Shown in pieces: positions 54,097 to 62,322 of a stretch of 64,000 nt of DNA. Numbering within the stretch: position 1 is the stretch's first letter; every line of letters begins with the position of its first letter. The DNA is taken from NCBI RefSeq assembly GCF_021611515.1, contig NZ_CP090960.1:2772001-2836000 (forward strand), in the 5' to 3' direction. The notes under the pieces are model-generated. The model did no database searches and was not told the origin of the DNA. It worked only from the letters and a program-made list of their open reading frames with translations. This DNA comes from Mariluticola halotolerans (lineage in GTDB: Bacteria; Pseudomonadota; Alphaproteobacteria; Rhizobiales; Devosiaceae). The position numbers were made by a program, and so were the translations under genes.

Positions 54097-54453
54097 TTAG
54101 TTCCATTCGCAACCGGTGCCGTCATTGTCAGCATCGAGGCCGTGTATATCAGCGCCGGTTATCTCCACGGAGCCGTTGATGTCCTTGCAGTCCAGATCGC
54201 CGGTCTGGGGGTTGATGCTTCCAAAGACGCCCATGCGTTGTTGCCAGGTACCCGGTATATAATTTTCTGCCCCCGGCATGATGATGAAAGATCGACCTGT
54301 GCCTAGGTGTTCCGCTTCCTGATCGGGCAGTGCTTGCAAACTGGCAAAGGAACTGTGCCCTGATATTGCCGGGTCAGCTTTGGATGGCGTTGCTGCACTG
54401 ACGACGCCGCAGGTGCAGAGCAATGCAACGATGTGTGGTGTCAGGTTGGCCAT
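54097..54453 (-). CDS. Secreted excalibur-domain protein
   Basis: This 118-residue protein has a signal peptide (MANLTPHIVALLCTCGVVSA) and a C-terminal excalibur calcium-binding motif, DLDCKDIN ... GLDADNDGTGCEWN, with the paired Cys and DxDxDG-like loop. Excalibur domains are extracellular and often attached to nucleases or surface proteins; here it is nearly alone, with a middle segment of unknown fold. AAGGA precedes ATG 54453; the frame is open upstream. Function is unknown. Confidence 0.8.
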   Translation of the reverse strand: MANLTPHIVALLCTCGVVSAATPSKADPAISGHSSFASLQALPDQEAEHLGTGRSFIIMPGAENYIPGTWQQRMGVFGSINPQTGDLDCKDINGSVEITGADIHGLDADNDGTGCEWN

Positions 54454-54610
54454 GTTCCATCCTTTTGTCAGATGCACACAGAATGCCTGCCAAGCTGAAA
54501 ACCTGTCGTGAATACTCATGTAAAGTTTGATGCAAATCTGGACTTTCCCGCCAGTGGTTGTGCCTTTCGGCGCTTTGGGCGGGTGGGGGATTGCCTTGTC
54601 GGGGTAACTT

Positions 54611-54630
54611 ATGTCATATGCCATATGTCA
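54611..54630. promoter_or_regulatory. ATGTCATATG repeat, candidate FadR operator
   Basis: ATGTCATATG (54611-54620) is followed by CCATATGTCA (54621-54630), giving both a direct ATGTCA repeat and overlapping CATATG palindromes. It lies 22 bases before the SDR start. The FadR-type regulator is the second gene of that operon, so autoregulation is plausible. Confidence 0.4.
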
Positions 54631-54651
54631 GAAGTTTAGCGGTAGGAATTC

Positions 54652-55470
54652 ATGTCGAGCATTTTTAGTGTTGAGGGTAAGGTTGCGGTTGTAACCGGAG
54701 GTTTGGGGCAATTGGGGCGCGGATTTGCGGCGTCACTGGCGCAAGCTGGTGCCAGGGTTGCCATTTTCAGCCGCCGGCCGGTGACGGCTGAGCAATTGCA
54801 GGAACTTTTTCCCGATTGCGCGGACAGCATCCGCGTTTACGAGGCCAGCGTGACCGACAAGGCAGCGCTGGAAGCGGCGACCGAGAAATTGTGTGCCGAC
54901 TGGGGTGCGCCCGATATTCTGGTCAATAATGCGGGCATCGATTCCAAGCCCGATGGGGCGGCGGACCAGAATGCGCCCTTTGAGGATTACCCGCAGAAAT
55001 ACTGGGATGACATTATTGATGTGAACCTGACCGGCGTCATGCTGTGCAGTCAGGTTATTGGCACCAAGATGGCAGAAGCCGGCCGGGGCAGCATTATTAA
55101 TGTGGGCTCGATCTATGGTCTGGTGTCGCCCAATCAGGCGCTTTATGCCTATCGCGAAGCGCGTGATGGTGTGCCTTTCGTCAAGGCTGTCTCTTATGCG
55201 GCGTCGAAATCCGGCCTGATCAACCTGACGCGTTATGTGGCGACCTACTGGGCCGAGAGGAATGTCCGGTGCAACCTGATCTCGTTTGGTGGGGTGAAAA
55301 CGGGCAGTTTCGACAAGGAATTTGTCGATAATTTCCTTGAGCGCGTGCCGATGCGCCGTCAGGCCGAGAAAGACGAGTATAACGGCGTTGTCCAGTTTCT
55401 CGCCTCCGAAGCCTCGTCTTACATGACCGGTTCCAATGTCGTCGTTGACGGCGGGTTTACGGCCTGGTGA
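54652..55470 (+). CDS. SDR family oxidoreductase
   Basis: This 272-residue NAD(P)-dependent dehydrogenase has VTGGLGQLGRGFAASL (nucleotide-binding TGxxxGxG), ILVNNAGI and the catalytic Tyr-Lys in SYAASKSGLI. The active-site Ser (NVGSIYG) is separated from Tyr by about 29 residues, more than the usual 12-13. This insert (residues about 160-175) is seen in a subset of sugar/sugar-acid SDRs. It is the first gene of an SDR-FadR-RraA operon, with overlapping junctions. It probably oxidises a hydroxy acid or polyol. Confidence 0.9.
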   Translation: MSSIFSVEGKVAVVTGGLGQLGRGFAASLAQAGARVAIFSRRPVTAEQLQELFPDCADSIRVYEASVTDKAALEAATEKLCADWGAPDILVNNAGIDSKPDGAADQNAPFEDYPQKYWDDIIDVNLTGVMLCSQVIGTKMAEAGRGSIINVGSIYGLVSPNQALYAYREARDGVPFVKAVSYAASKSGLINLTRYVATYWAERNVRCNLISFGGVKTGSFDKEFVDNFLERVPMRRQAEKDEYNGVVQFLASEASSYMTGSNVVVDGGFTAW

Positions 55471-56198
55471 TGGCTGTGGCCCCTGAACGCAACAAGCTTT
55501 ATGTCACGGTGGTTTCGGCCATTGAGGCAGAGATCTTGTCGGGCGTCCTGCAGGTCGGTGACAGGTTGCCTTCCGAGGCGGATCTGGCGCGCCGGTTTGG
55601 TGTGGGCACTCGTTCTGTGCGCGAGGGGCTGCAGATTCTCGAGACCAAAGGGCTGGTGCTGCGCCGGCATGGCGAGCGCGCCGAGGTGGTGCGTGAGGAT
55701 GTGGGGCAGTTCCTTGAATCCCTTGCCTCGACCGTTCATTCCCTTTTTGCCAAGGATACCGACTATCTCGTGCAGCTAATGGATGTGCGCCGCATGTTCG
55801 AGCTGGAGGCAGTTGGCCGGTTGGCGAGCGGGGAAGGGCAGTTGAGCGACGATGTTGATTCAGCGCTCAAGGCGATGGCCGAGGCCAGCGATTTCAGTGC
55901 CTATGCCAATGCGGATGCCGATTTTCACCGGGCGCTGGTGCAGTCGCTGGGCAATGAGATCATGGCGACGGTCTATGACAATCTTTACGGGCTGATCACC
56001 GAAGTCATCCGGCTGACCAGCCGGGTGCCAAGCAAGACAATGGCTGAGGGCGTTGCCGAGCATCATGCGATTTGCGCGGCAATCCGCAGTGGCGATGCAG
56101 AAGCCAGCCGTACGCTGTTGCGCGAGCATATCGACAATTCAACGACGTATCTTCAACAGGCGATCACCGCCGCAAAGCATCAAGGGCAGAACGCATAA
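55470..56198 (+). CDS. FadR-subfamily GntR transcriptional regulator
   Basis: This 242-residue regulator has the winged helix DRLPSEADLARRFGVGTRSVREGLQ (only part conserved per family) and an FCD domain with DADFHRALVQSLGNE and AEHHAICAAIRSGD, where His/Asp residues can hold a metal and an organic-acid ligand. The ATG shares one base with the SDR stop, and the next gene starts within its own stop, so the operon is tightly coupled. It likely senses the pathway substrate. Confidence 0.92.
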   Translation: MAVAPERNKLYVTVVSAIEAEILSGVLQVGDRLPSEADLARRFGVGTRSVREGLQILETKGLVLRRHGERAEVVREDVGQFLESLASTVHSLFAKDTDYLVQLMDVRRMFELEAVGRLASGEGQLSDDVDSALKAMAEASDFSAYANADADFHRALVQSLGNEIMATVYDNLYGLITEVIRLTSRVPSKTMAEGVAEHHAICAAIRSGDAEASRTLLREHIDNSTTYLQQAITAAKHQGQNA

Positions 56199-56875
56199 TG
56201 GCCGCATATGACTACAACAACACAGACTGGGCCGCGATTGCGCGCTTGTCGCAATGGTATTCGGGCGACATCCACGATGTGCTTGATGGCCGCGGCCCCT
56301 ATGGCTACCTCAAGGGGATCAGCCAGTTTGGTATTTTGAAGCCAGGGCAGGTGGTTTGCGGGCCGGTTTCGACCGTTCGCTATGAGCCCAGTACCCGCAC
56401 CGGCCAACCGCAAGACATTTATCATGGTGCGATTGATGCCGTGGTGAAGGGTGGCATTCTTCTGGTCGATTCGTCCTGCGCCGAGGGGTCGGGTACGGGT
56501 GAATTGATGACGAGCGGGGCGAAGACCAAGGGGGCCGCGGCCACTGTGGTCAACGGTACCGTGCGTGACCTCGCCGAGGTGCGCAAGCTGGACTATCCGC
56601 TATTTGCCAAGGGTATGAGCCCGGTCGGCGTATCGGGGCGTATGGAGCCTGCACATTACCAGGTCGATCTGGATATTGACGGCGTGAAAGTGCGTCCGGG
56701 CGATGTGATCTTTGCCGATGTGACCGGCGTGGTGGTGATCCCGCAGGATCTTGTCGGGGTGATTGCCGATGCAGCAGATGCGAACGGGATGGCGGAAGCG
56801 GCCTGTCGTGAGCGGATTCTTGCCGGTGAAAAGTTGCGTGACATCTGGCCGGTCGGCGGCGGCGGCCCGGTTTAA
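56198..56875 (+). CDS. RraA-like family protein (HMG aldolase/oxaloacetate decarboxylase type)
   Basis: This 225-residue protein belongs to the RraA/4-hydroxy-4-methyl-2-oxoglutarate aldolase family. DVLDGRGPYGYL is near the N-terminus and the active-site block is VNGTVRDLAEVRKLDYPLFA, where Arg and Asp bind pyruvate enolate and Mg2+. DVTGVVVIP is also conserved. Catalytic members cleave 2-oxo-4-hydroxy acids to pyruvate or decarboxylate oxaloacetate. The retained Arg-Asp favours an enzyme over an RNase E inhibitor. Start ATG 56198 overlaps the FadR stop. Confidence 0.88.
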   Translation: MAAYDYNNTDWAAIARLSQWYSGDIHDVLDGRGPYGYLKGISQFGILKPGQVVCGPVSTVRYEPSTRTGQPQDIYHGAIDAVVKGGILLVDSSCAEGSGTGELMTSGAKTKGAAATVVNGTVRDLAEVRKLDYPLFAKGMSPVGVSGRMEPAHYQVDLDIDGVKVRPGDVIFADVTGVVVIPQDLVGVIADAADANGMAEAACRERILAGEKLRDIWPVGGGGPV

Positions 56876-56885
56876 GCGAAAGAGG

Positions 56886-56907
56886 GGGCGGTCGGTTCAG
56901 GCCGCCC
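56886..56907 (+). terminator. Terminator after the RraA-like gene
   Basis: gggcggtc (56886-56893) and ggccgccc (56900-56907) form an 8-bp stem with one G-U pair, followed by TTT. It lies 11 bases after the stop. CACAATGTG, the core of the palindromes near tctC, occurs just beyond at 56912-56920. Confidence 0.65.
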
Positions 56908-56951
56908 TTTGCACAATGTGAAGCGATGCCAAGGGAGGGCAGATGCGCAAG

Positions 56952-57749
56952 CTAGCGAACATAGCCCAATCTTTGGGAAATCAGGTGCGCGTGGTAGGTG
57001 ACGACCTTGCTCAGTTCGTCGATTTCGGCGGGTGGCATCTGAAAGCTCGGCGCGCTGACGCTGATCGCGGCGAAGACATTGCCAGACTGATTGTAAATCG
57101 GTGCGCCGATGCAGCGCAGGCCCGGCTGATGCTCGCCATTATCGATGGCAAAGCCGCGCTCGCGGGTTGTCGCCAGTTCTTCAGCGAATTTTGCCGGATC
57201 GGTGATCGTGGTTTCCGTGAATTGTTTCAGGCCAGCATCTGTCACGCGCTGCACAATATCGGCGGGCTGGTATGCAAGGATCGCCTTGCCCACGCTGGTG
57301 CAATAGGCCGGAGAGTTCTCGACCATGGTGTTGGCCAGGTTGGGGTCGGCTTCGGTGCGCTGGATGATGACGGCGCGCAAACCATCGAATACCGCCAGAT
57401 GGACGGCGCGGTTGGTGAGCCGGTGCAACGATTCAACGATCGTGTGCCCCTCTCGGTGCAGTTCGAGATTGGCAAGGGCAATGCTTCCCAGTTCAAAAAG
57501 CTTCAGCCCAAGGCGATAGGAATCCCGTTCGCGGTCCTGCTCGATAAAGCCGACCTCGCGCATGGCGGTGAGCAGGCGGTGGGTGGTCGAGCGCGGATAT
57601 CCGGCCTCAGCGCAGATTTCGGCAAGGGTGAGCGAGCGCTGGTTGGCGGTGAAGCAATCGAGTATCCGCGCGATTTTGGTCAGCGATTTGATGCTGCCGT
57701 CGCTTTGCGCGGGTTTGCCCGGCTTGGTCGTCGCGGCGTTGTCGGTCAT
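56952..57749 (-). CDS. IclR-family transcriptional regulator
   Basis: This 265-residue regulator has the N-terminal winged helix (SLTLAEICAEAGYPRSTTHRLL, about residues 35-58) and the IclR effector domain with AYCTSVGKAILAY and GIAVSAPSF-like AISVSAPSF strands. Ligands are usually intermediates such as glyoxylate, pyruvate or aromatic acids. ATG 57749 gives the normal N-terminus. It is the last gene of the dapA-like/dhaK/dhaL/iclR cluster and probably binds the TTCCACAATGTGG palindromes in front of tctC. Confidence 0.93.
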   Translation of the reverse strand: MTDNAATTKPGKPAQSDGSIKSLTKIARILDCFTANQRSLTLAEICAEAGYPRSTTHRLLTAMREVGFIEQDRERDSYRLGLKLFELGSIALANLELHREGHTIVESLHRLTNRAVHLAVFDGLRAVIIQRTEADPNLANTMVENSPAYCTSVGKAILAYQPADIVQRVTDAGLKQFTETTITDPAKFAEELATTRERGFAIDNGEHQPGLRCIGAPIYNQSGNVFAAISVSAPSFQMPPAEIDELSKVVTYHAHLISQRLGYVR

Positions 57750-57832
57750 TCTGTGTGCCCCAGCGCTGTGTTTGGCCGATTGGCCTGGCCCGCAAAAGCC
57801 GTCCAATCCCTTAATTTATTTACCGGTTTACC

Positions 57833-58465
57833 TCAAGTGCGACCCGGAGATGCGCTGTGAACGCCCGTCACCGCCCAGACAAGTTCGGCGAGCGCGAGCA
57901 TGCCCGGATCATCGAGGCCGATGCTTTTTTCGGCAAACATGCGCGCACGGCCCATGGTGCAGGGGCGGTTGCGGAACGTGTTCAGAACATCTTCCATTGC
58001 GGCATTGGCGGCGGTGGCCATTTCGGCGGGGTCGCTGAGGCCGTCAAGGCTGATCGCCAGGGCATCGAGCGCGTCAATAATGGTTTTCGCGCCGAGTTCG
58101 GCTTTGCCGCGGGCCATGGCACCATCCCGGATAGTGCGCAGCATTGGGGCCAGCTGACCCCAGTCGAGCGCCTGCTGGTTCGCGCAGAATTTCCCCGATG
58201 TCATCATCGCGCCAATGATCAGCGTGCCAAGGCTCGATCCGGTCGCGCTGGTACCCGCTTTGGCCAGCGCGATGAACGCGGCACCCAGGTCCGGCGTTTC
58301 GGCAATATCGACAGCGGCGAAGGTGCCGATCAGTCGCGACAGCATGGTGCCGGTATCGCCGTCGCCCAGTTTGGCGTCGGCGGCGTTGAGCGTGTCACCG
58401 AGGGTCTGCATGCGGGTGTTGGCGCGGGTGAGCGCCGTTTGAAGGCTTTGTTGGGTAATTGCCAT
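57833..58465 (-). CDS. dhaL: Dihydroxyacetone kinase subunit L (nucleotide-binding)
   Basis: This 210-residue all-helical subunit binds ADP/ATP with two Mg2+: LNAADAKLGDGDTGTMLSRL carries the three Asp residues of the phosphate loop, and GTSATGSSLGTLIIGAM plus GRARMFAEKSIGLDDPG are family motifs. It pairs with DhaK four bases upstream. No PTS-type DhaM gene is nearby, so an ATP-dependent mode or a distant DhaM is needed. Confidence 0.93.
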   Translation of the reverse strand: MAITQQSLQTALTRANTRMQTLGDTLNAADAKLGDGDTGTMLSRLIGTFAAVDIAETPDLGAAFIALAKAGTSATGSSLGTLIIGAMMTSGKFCANQQALDWGQLAPMLRTIRDGAMARGKAELGAKTIIDALDALAISLDGLSDPAEMATAANAAMEDVLNTFRNRPCTMGRARMFAEKSIGLDDPGMLALAELVWAVTGVHSASPGRT

Positions 58466-58468
58466 GGT

Positions 58469-59464
58469 TCAGCCCACCCGCCAGAACGGACAATCAGCCG
58501 GCGCTGCAAGAAGCGCTTCAATTTCGTCATCGAGGAAACAAAGGCTGATCGAGGCACCGCCCATTTCCATCGAGGTCACATAAGGGCCAATGAGCGGGCG
58601 GACGATTTCCAGACCGGCGGTGTTGAGCTGTTCGGCGGCGCGCCGGTAAAGAATGAACAATTCCTCGAGTGGGGTGGCGCCGAGACTGTTGACCAGAATG
58701 GCCACGCGGCTGGTGTTGTCGGGGCGTTCGGTGAGCAGTTTGGCGATCATTTCGTCGACCAGCTCATCGGCGGGGCGGATCGGGCTGCGCCAGATGCCGG
58801 GTTCGCCATGGATGCCCATGCCCATTTCAATTTCGTTGTCGCCAATGATGAAATTGGGCTCGGCAGCGCCGGGGATCTGGCAGGAGGACAATGCCACGCC
58901 GATGGTGCGGGTGCGGTCGACGGTCTTTTGCGCGATTTCGGCAACGCTATCGAGATCCGCGCCGGCAGCCGCTTTGGCGCCTGCAGTTTTATAGGCAAAG
59001 ATCAACCCGGCGACACCGCGCCGCTTACTGGCTTCGTCTGGCCCCGCGCTGGCAATATCGTCGGTGCCAAGAACCGTGCGGGTTGTAATGCCCTCGAGTT
59101 CGGCGAACTCGCTGGCCATTTCAAAATTCATCCGGTCGCCACCGTAATTGCCGAACAGGCAAAGAACGCCTGCGCCGCCATTGGCCGCGGCGATCGCGTC
59201 CTGACAGGAATTGATGGTGGGGCCTTCAAAGACATTGCCGATGGCGCAGGCATCAAGCAGCGCCTCGCCGACATAGCCGGTGAACAGCGGCAAATGGCCG
59301 GAGCCACCACCGGAAACCAGCCCGACCTTGCCCTTTGGCATGTCGCTGCTGCGGGCGATGGTGCGCTGGTCTTCACCGACGCGCTTCAGTCCGGGATGGG
59401 CCAGGCAGAGGCCGTCGAGCATTTCCTCGACATAATTGGCGGGGTCATTGATCAGTTTTTTGAT
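58469..59464 (-). CDS. dhaK: Dihydroxyacetone kinase subunit K-like, apparent ATC start codon
   Basis: DhaK binds dihydroxyacetone (or a similar ketose) covalently. Counting from ATC 59464 as residue 1, His57 (GGGSGH), Asp110 (NYGGD) and His219 (MGMGIHGEPG) match the E. coli substrate residues with a constant offset of one. The N-terminal KKLINDPANYVEEM before the first in-frame ATG (59422) is conserved in the family, and GGGAGG lies six bases before ATC. No in-frame ATG/GTG/TTG fits. The loop after His57 reads LPLF where E. coli has EPMH, so the substrate may differ from dihydroxyacetone. The start codon claim is inference. Confidence 0.88.
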   Translation of the reverse strand: MKKLINDPANYVEEMLDGLCLAHPGLKRVGEDQRTIARSSDMPKGKVGLVSGGGSGHLPLFTGYVGEALLDACAIGNVFEGPTINSCQDAIAAANGGAGVLCLFGNYGGDRMNFEMASEFAELEGITTRTVLGTDDIASAGPDEASKRRGVAGLIFAYKTAGAKAAAGADLDSVAEIAQKTVDRTRTIGVALSSCQIPGAAEPNFIIGDNEIEMGMGIHGEPGIWRSPIRPADELVDEMIAKLLTERPDNTSRVAILVNSLGATPLEELFILYRRAAEQLNTAGLEIVRPLIGPYVTSMEMGGASISLCFLDDEIEALLAAPADCPFWRVG

Positions 59465-59539
59465 GGCAGCCTCCCATTGGCCGATTGTGACAGAGGCCGG
59501 CCGCAGACATTGCGACCGGCGAATTTGCTGGCCGTGGCC

Positions 59540-60466
59540 TTAGCGGGCGCGAATGTCGGTCAGTTCGAGCACTGGGCCGAGCGCGGCATCGATCTGCTTT
59601 TTCTGCTCTTCGGTCACGCGCTCCATGGGGGCACGCGGCTGGAACAGGGGCAGACCCTGGCGCGATTGCACATATTTGACGCAAGCGGGCAGGTTGTCGT
59701 GCCGCATGGAATTCCACAAGGCGTTGAGCTTGAAGTGAATGTCCTTGGCCGTTTCATGATCACCGCGTTGCACAGCCTCATAGAGATTGACGGTAACACC
59801 GGGCACAGCGCAGGTCAGCGCGCTGATGGCGCCGTGGGCACCAAGCGCGAAGCCGGGATAGAGCAAGGCATCAATGCCGCTCAGAACCAGATTTTCCGGC
59901 TTGGCACGCAGCAGGAGATCGGAGACGGATTTGAGATCGCCCGAGGACTGCTTCATGCCAACGACGCCAGGTACGGCTTCCATAATGGCAAGCATCGCGT
60001 CAGCGCTGAGATAATTCCAGGGAATGACATTGTAGATAAGGATCGGCACCTGGGTTGCTTCCCAGATGGCACGGAAGTGTTCGATCGTGGCTTCCAGGTC
60101 CGGCTTGAACAGATAGTGGACGGGGGTTACCTGAAGCGCGGCGATTTTCATGTCGCCCAGTGCCTTGACGCGCTCAATTGCTTCGCGCGTGGACTGGACA
60201 ATCAGGCCGGCGATAAACGGCACGCGGCCATCGGTTGCTTCGTAAGCCTCGGTCATCGCGTCGACAAATTCGGACGAGGACAGGGTGTGACCCTCGCCGG
60301 TCGAGCCGCCAACAACAACAGCGCGTACACCGCTGTCGATCATAAAGTCGACCTGCGCTTTCAAAGCGCCTTTGACCAGGTTCCCCTCGTCATCGAATGG
60401 CATCGACAGCGGGGGCAGGATGCCAGTGAGCGTTTCACGCACGGACTGGGCAATAGGGTTCGACAT
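59540..60466 (-). CDS. DapA-family (class I aldolase) lyase/synthase
   Basis: This 308-residue TIM-barrel enzyme has Schiff-base Lys172 in VVGMKQSSG, catalytic Tyr145 in ILIYNVIPWN and the GGSTGEGHTL carboxylate-binding loop. The family includes dihydrodipicolinate synthase, N-acetylneuraminate lyase and 2-keto-3-deoxy sugar-acid aldolases, all handling pyruvate. Genomic context with DhaKL and a carboxylate transporter points to a catabolic aldolase and not to lysine synthesis. It starts a minus-strand operon, divergent from tctC. AAAGGAAAGAA precedes ATG 60466. Confidence 0.92.
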   Translation of the reverse strand: MSNPIAQSVRETLTGILPPLSMPFDDEGNLVKGALKAQVDFMIDSGVRAVVVGGSTGEGHTLSSSEFVDAMTEAYEATDGRVPFIAGLIVQSTREAIERVKALGDMKIAALQVTPVHYLFKPDLEATIEHFRAIWEATQVPILIYNVIPWNYLSADAMLAIMEAVPGVVGMKQSSGDLKSVSDLLLRAKPENLVLSGIDALLYPGFALGAHGAISALTCAVPGVTVNLYEAVQRGDHETAKDIHFKLNALWNSMRHDNLPACVKYVQSRQGLPLFQPRAPMERVTEEQKKQIDAALGPVLELTDIRAR

Positions 60467-60571
60467 TTCTTTCCTCCAAAGGCAGGTGCGTCTGACAAGA
60501 GACGTAGACCTGCACGTTCAATCAGCCAATGGCAATGTCGTGCTGGGCAGTCCAGTTCGCGAAATAGCCAA

Positions 60572-60586
60572 TTCCATAATGTGGGA
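60572..60586. promoter_or_regulatory. Palindrome TTCCATAATGTGGGA, candidate IclR operator (left)
   Basis: Near-perfect dyad CCATA-A-TGTGG inside the dapA-like/tctC intergenic region, 106 bases before the dapA-like start. It differs at one core base from the right copy at 60715. Confidence 0.55.
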
Positions 60587-60714
60587 CATGATCCCGATTT
60601 GTGTTTACTGCCAGAAAGCCGTGACTGTCAACATATCTGCAATGTATATGGACAAAAAGTGCATTTAGATGCGATTGCAACGAACCTGTTGCGTCAAAAG
60701 CACGTGCATGTTAG

Positions 60715-60729
60715 TTCCACAATGTGGCA
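60715..60729. promoter_or_regulatory. Palindrome TTCCACAATGTGGCA, candidate IclR operator (right)
   Basis: Perfect dyad CCACA-A-TGTGG, 143 bases from the left copy and 71 before the tctC start. IclR proteins bind such 13-15 base dyads, often in pairs. The iclR gene is in the same locus. The rest of the 333-base gap 60467-60799 holds no gene. Confidence 0.6.
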
Positions 60730-60799
60730 TAACTTCTCGCGATCTGGTTTGATCGCATCATCTGCTGGCAAGCCTGCCAGCTCTTAAGGGAGGACTTTG

Positions 60800-61768
60800 A
60801 TGAAAGTCGTAAAGAATCTCGCGCTCGCGTTCGCCGCGACACTTATGGTCTCCGGCACTGCCATGGCGCAGTATCCGGAACGTCCGATCGAGTTGATCAT
60901 TCCTTGGTCAGCCGGTGGTGGCACGGATGCGACCGGTCGCATTATTGCGACCATGCTCGAGGAAAAGCTTGGGCAGCCGATTACCATCAATAACCGCACT
61001 GGCGGCGGCGGTATTGTCGGCCATGAGGCCATCAAGGAAGCCAATCCGGATGGTTATACACTCGGCATCGTCACAACTGAGCTGTCGATGTTCAAGCCGG
61101 TTGGTTCGGCTGAAATGACTTATGAAGATTACACGCTGATCGGTCTTTATAATGCTGACCCGTCCGCAATCTTTGTCAGTGCCGATTCCAAGTTCCAGTC
61201 GATGCAGGAACTGGCGGAAGCGATCAAGGCGGATCCCGCAGCGCTTAAAGCCAGCGGTGCCAGCTTTGGCGGTTTGAACCATTTGTCATGGGTCAGCCTG
61301 GTCCACCTGCTGGGTGCACCTGCTGACAAGGCTTTCTGGGTGCCCACCGATGGTGCTGTGCCCTCGCTTCAGCTTCTGGCCTCGGGCGCAATCGATGTTG
61401 CCGTGTCCCAGTTCCCCGAAGCGCAGTCGCTGGTTGACGCCGGTGAAATCCGTCCGCTCGGTTACCTGGGCAACGAAGCCAATCCGAAGCAGCCTGATGT
61501 GCCGCCGATCACCGACGCACTTGGCCTTGAGTTCGCAATTGCGGGCTGGCGCGGTCTTGGCGGACCGAAAGGCATGCCTGACGACGTGGTCGCCACGCTC
61601 ACCGAAGCGCTCGACGAGATCGTGAACAGCGCGGAATTTGCTGAATTCATGGACAGCCGCAACTATGGCGTTGTCTGGGAAGGCGGCAGCGATTTTGAAG
61701 AATACCTGCGCAAGCGCGGGGAAGCCTTCGACGCTGCAATCAGCTCAGCCGGTATCACGGCGCAATAA
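60800..61768 (+). CDS. tctC: Tripartite tricarboxylate transporter substrate-binding protein (TctC)
   Basis: This 322-residue periplasmic receptor has a signal peptide ending TAMAQ, followed by YPERPIELIIPWSAGGGTDA, the Bug/TctC family signature that grips a carboxylate with two waters. NNRTGGGGIVGHEAIKEA and WRGLGGPKGMPDD are also typical. GGGAGGA precedes ATG 60800. Highest expression in the operon is expected because a terminator-like hairpin separates it from tctB. Confidence 0.94.
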   Translation: MKVVKNLALAFAATLMVSGTAMAQYPERPIELIIPWSAGGGTDATGRIIATMLEEKLGQPITINNRTGGGGIVGHEAIKEANPDGYTLGIVTTELSMFKPVGSAEMTYEDYTLIGLYNADPSAIFVSADSKFQSMQELAEAIKADPAALKASGASFGGLNHLSWVSLVHLLGAPADKAFWVPTDGAVPSLQLLASGAIDVAVSQFPEAQSLVDAGEIRPLGYLGNEANPKQPDVPPITDALGLEFAIAGWRGLGGPKGMPDDVVATLTEALDEIVNSAEFAEFMDSRNYGVVWEGGSDFEEYLRKRGEAFDAAISSAGITAQ

Positions 61769-61779
61769 TATCTCTTGCT

Positions 61780-61806
61780 GCCCCCGGTCGTTTGGCGATC
61801 GGGGGC
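61780..61806 (+). terminator. Intercistronic hairpin between tctC and tctB
   Basis: gcccccggtcg (61780-61790) pairs with cgatcgggggc (61796-61806) over 11 bp with one G-U, followed by GGTTTTT. In TctC operons such partial terminators favour excess binding protein over permease. Confidence 0.75.
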
Positions 61807-61830
61807 GGTTTTTCGTGAAGGAGTGGATAT

Positions 61831-62319
61831 ATGCGATCACGGAATTTTCCGGACATGGCTTTGGGACTGGTGTTTCTGGCACTGGGCGTTCTCATTCTCA
61901 TCCAGGCGCAAGGTATCCGTTCCGTGCCCGGGCTGCCGGTCGGCCCTGGGCTGTTTCCCACACTGACTGGTGGCGCGATTGCCGTGTTTGCTGTGGTTCT
62001 TGTGATACAGAGCTGGTTCGTATCCGAAGATGATGTGACGCTTATTCCTGAGGGGGCGGAAGCCGCCGATGGATCGGAACCGAGCGGCCTGTTCACACCC
62101 TTCGTGTTTGGCATTCTTGGCGCGACGCTGGCGGCCCTGCTGGTGATGCCGCTCATCGGATTTTTGGCGACCGCGCTGCTTTATACGTTTTCAATCGTAC
62201 TTTTGGGTGGCGGGCGATTGCGGGCGGCGCTTGTTTTCAGCCCCATTGTCTCGCTGACGATCTATGCGCTATTTGCATTCGGGTTCAGGGTGCCGTTGCC
62301 CCAGGGAATTTGGGGTTAG
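61831..62319 (+). CDS. tctB: Tripartite tricarboxylate transporter small membrane subunit (TctB)
   Basis: This 162-residue protein has four TM segments and the typical TctB start (ALGLVFLALGVLILIQAQGI; GLPVGPGLFPTLTGG). A charged loop separates TM2 and TM3. AAGGAG lies seven bases before ATG 61831. Its stop is three bases before tctA. Confidence 0.9.
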   Translation: MRSRNFPDMALGLVFLALGVLILIQAQGIRSVPGLPVGPGLFPTLTGGAIAVFAVVLVIQSWFVSEDDVTLIPEGAEAADGSEPSGLFTPFVFGILGATLAALLVMPLIGFLATALLYTFSIVLLGGGRLRAALVFSPIVSLTIYALFAFGFRVPLPQGIWG

Positions 62320-62322
62320 ATC

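Noticed and set aside
57857-60787. Open frame of 976 codons on the plus strand
   Set aside because: It lies wholly antisense to dhaL, dhaK and the dapA-like gene, which have intact motifs. Long antisense frames are expected opposite GC-rich coding sequence, and its translation has no recognisable domain.
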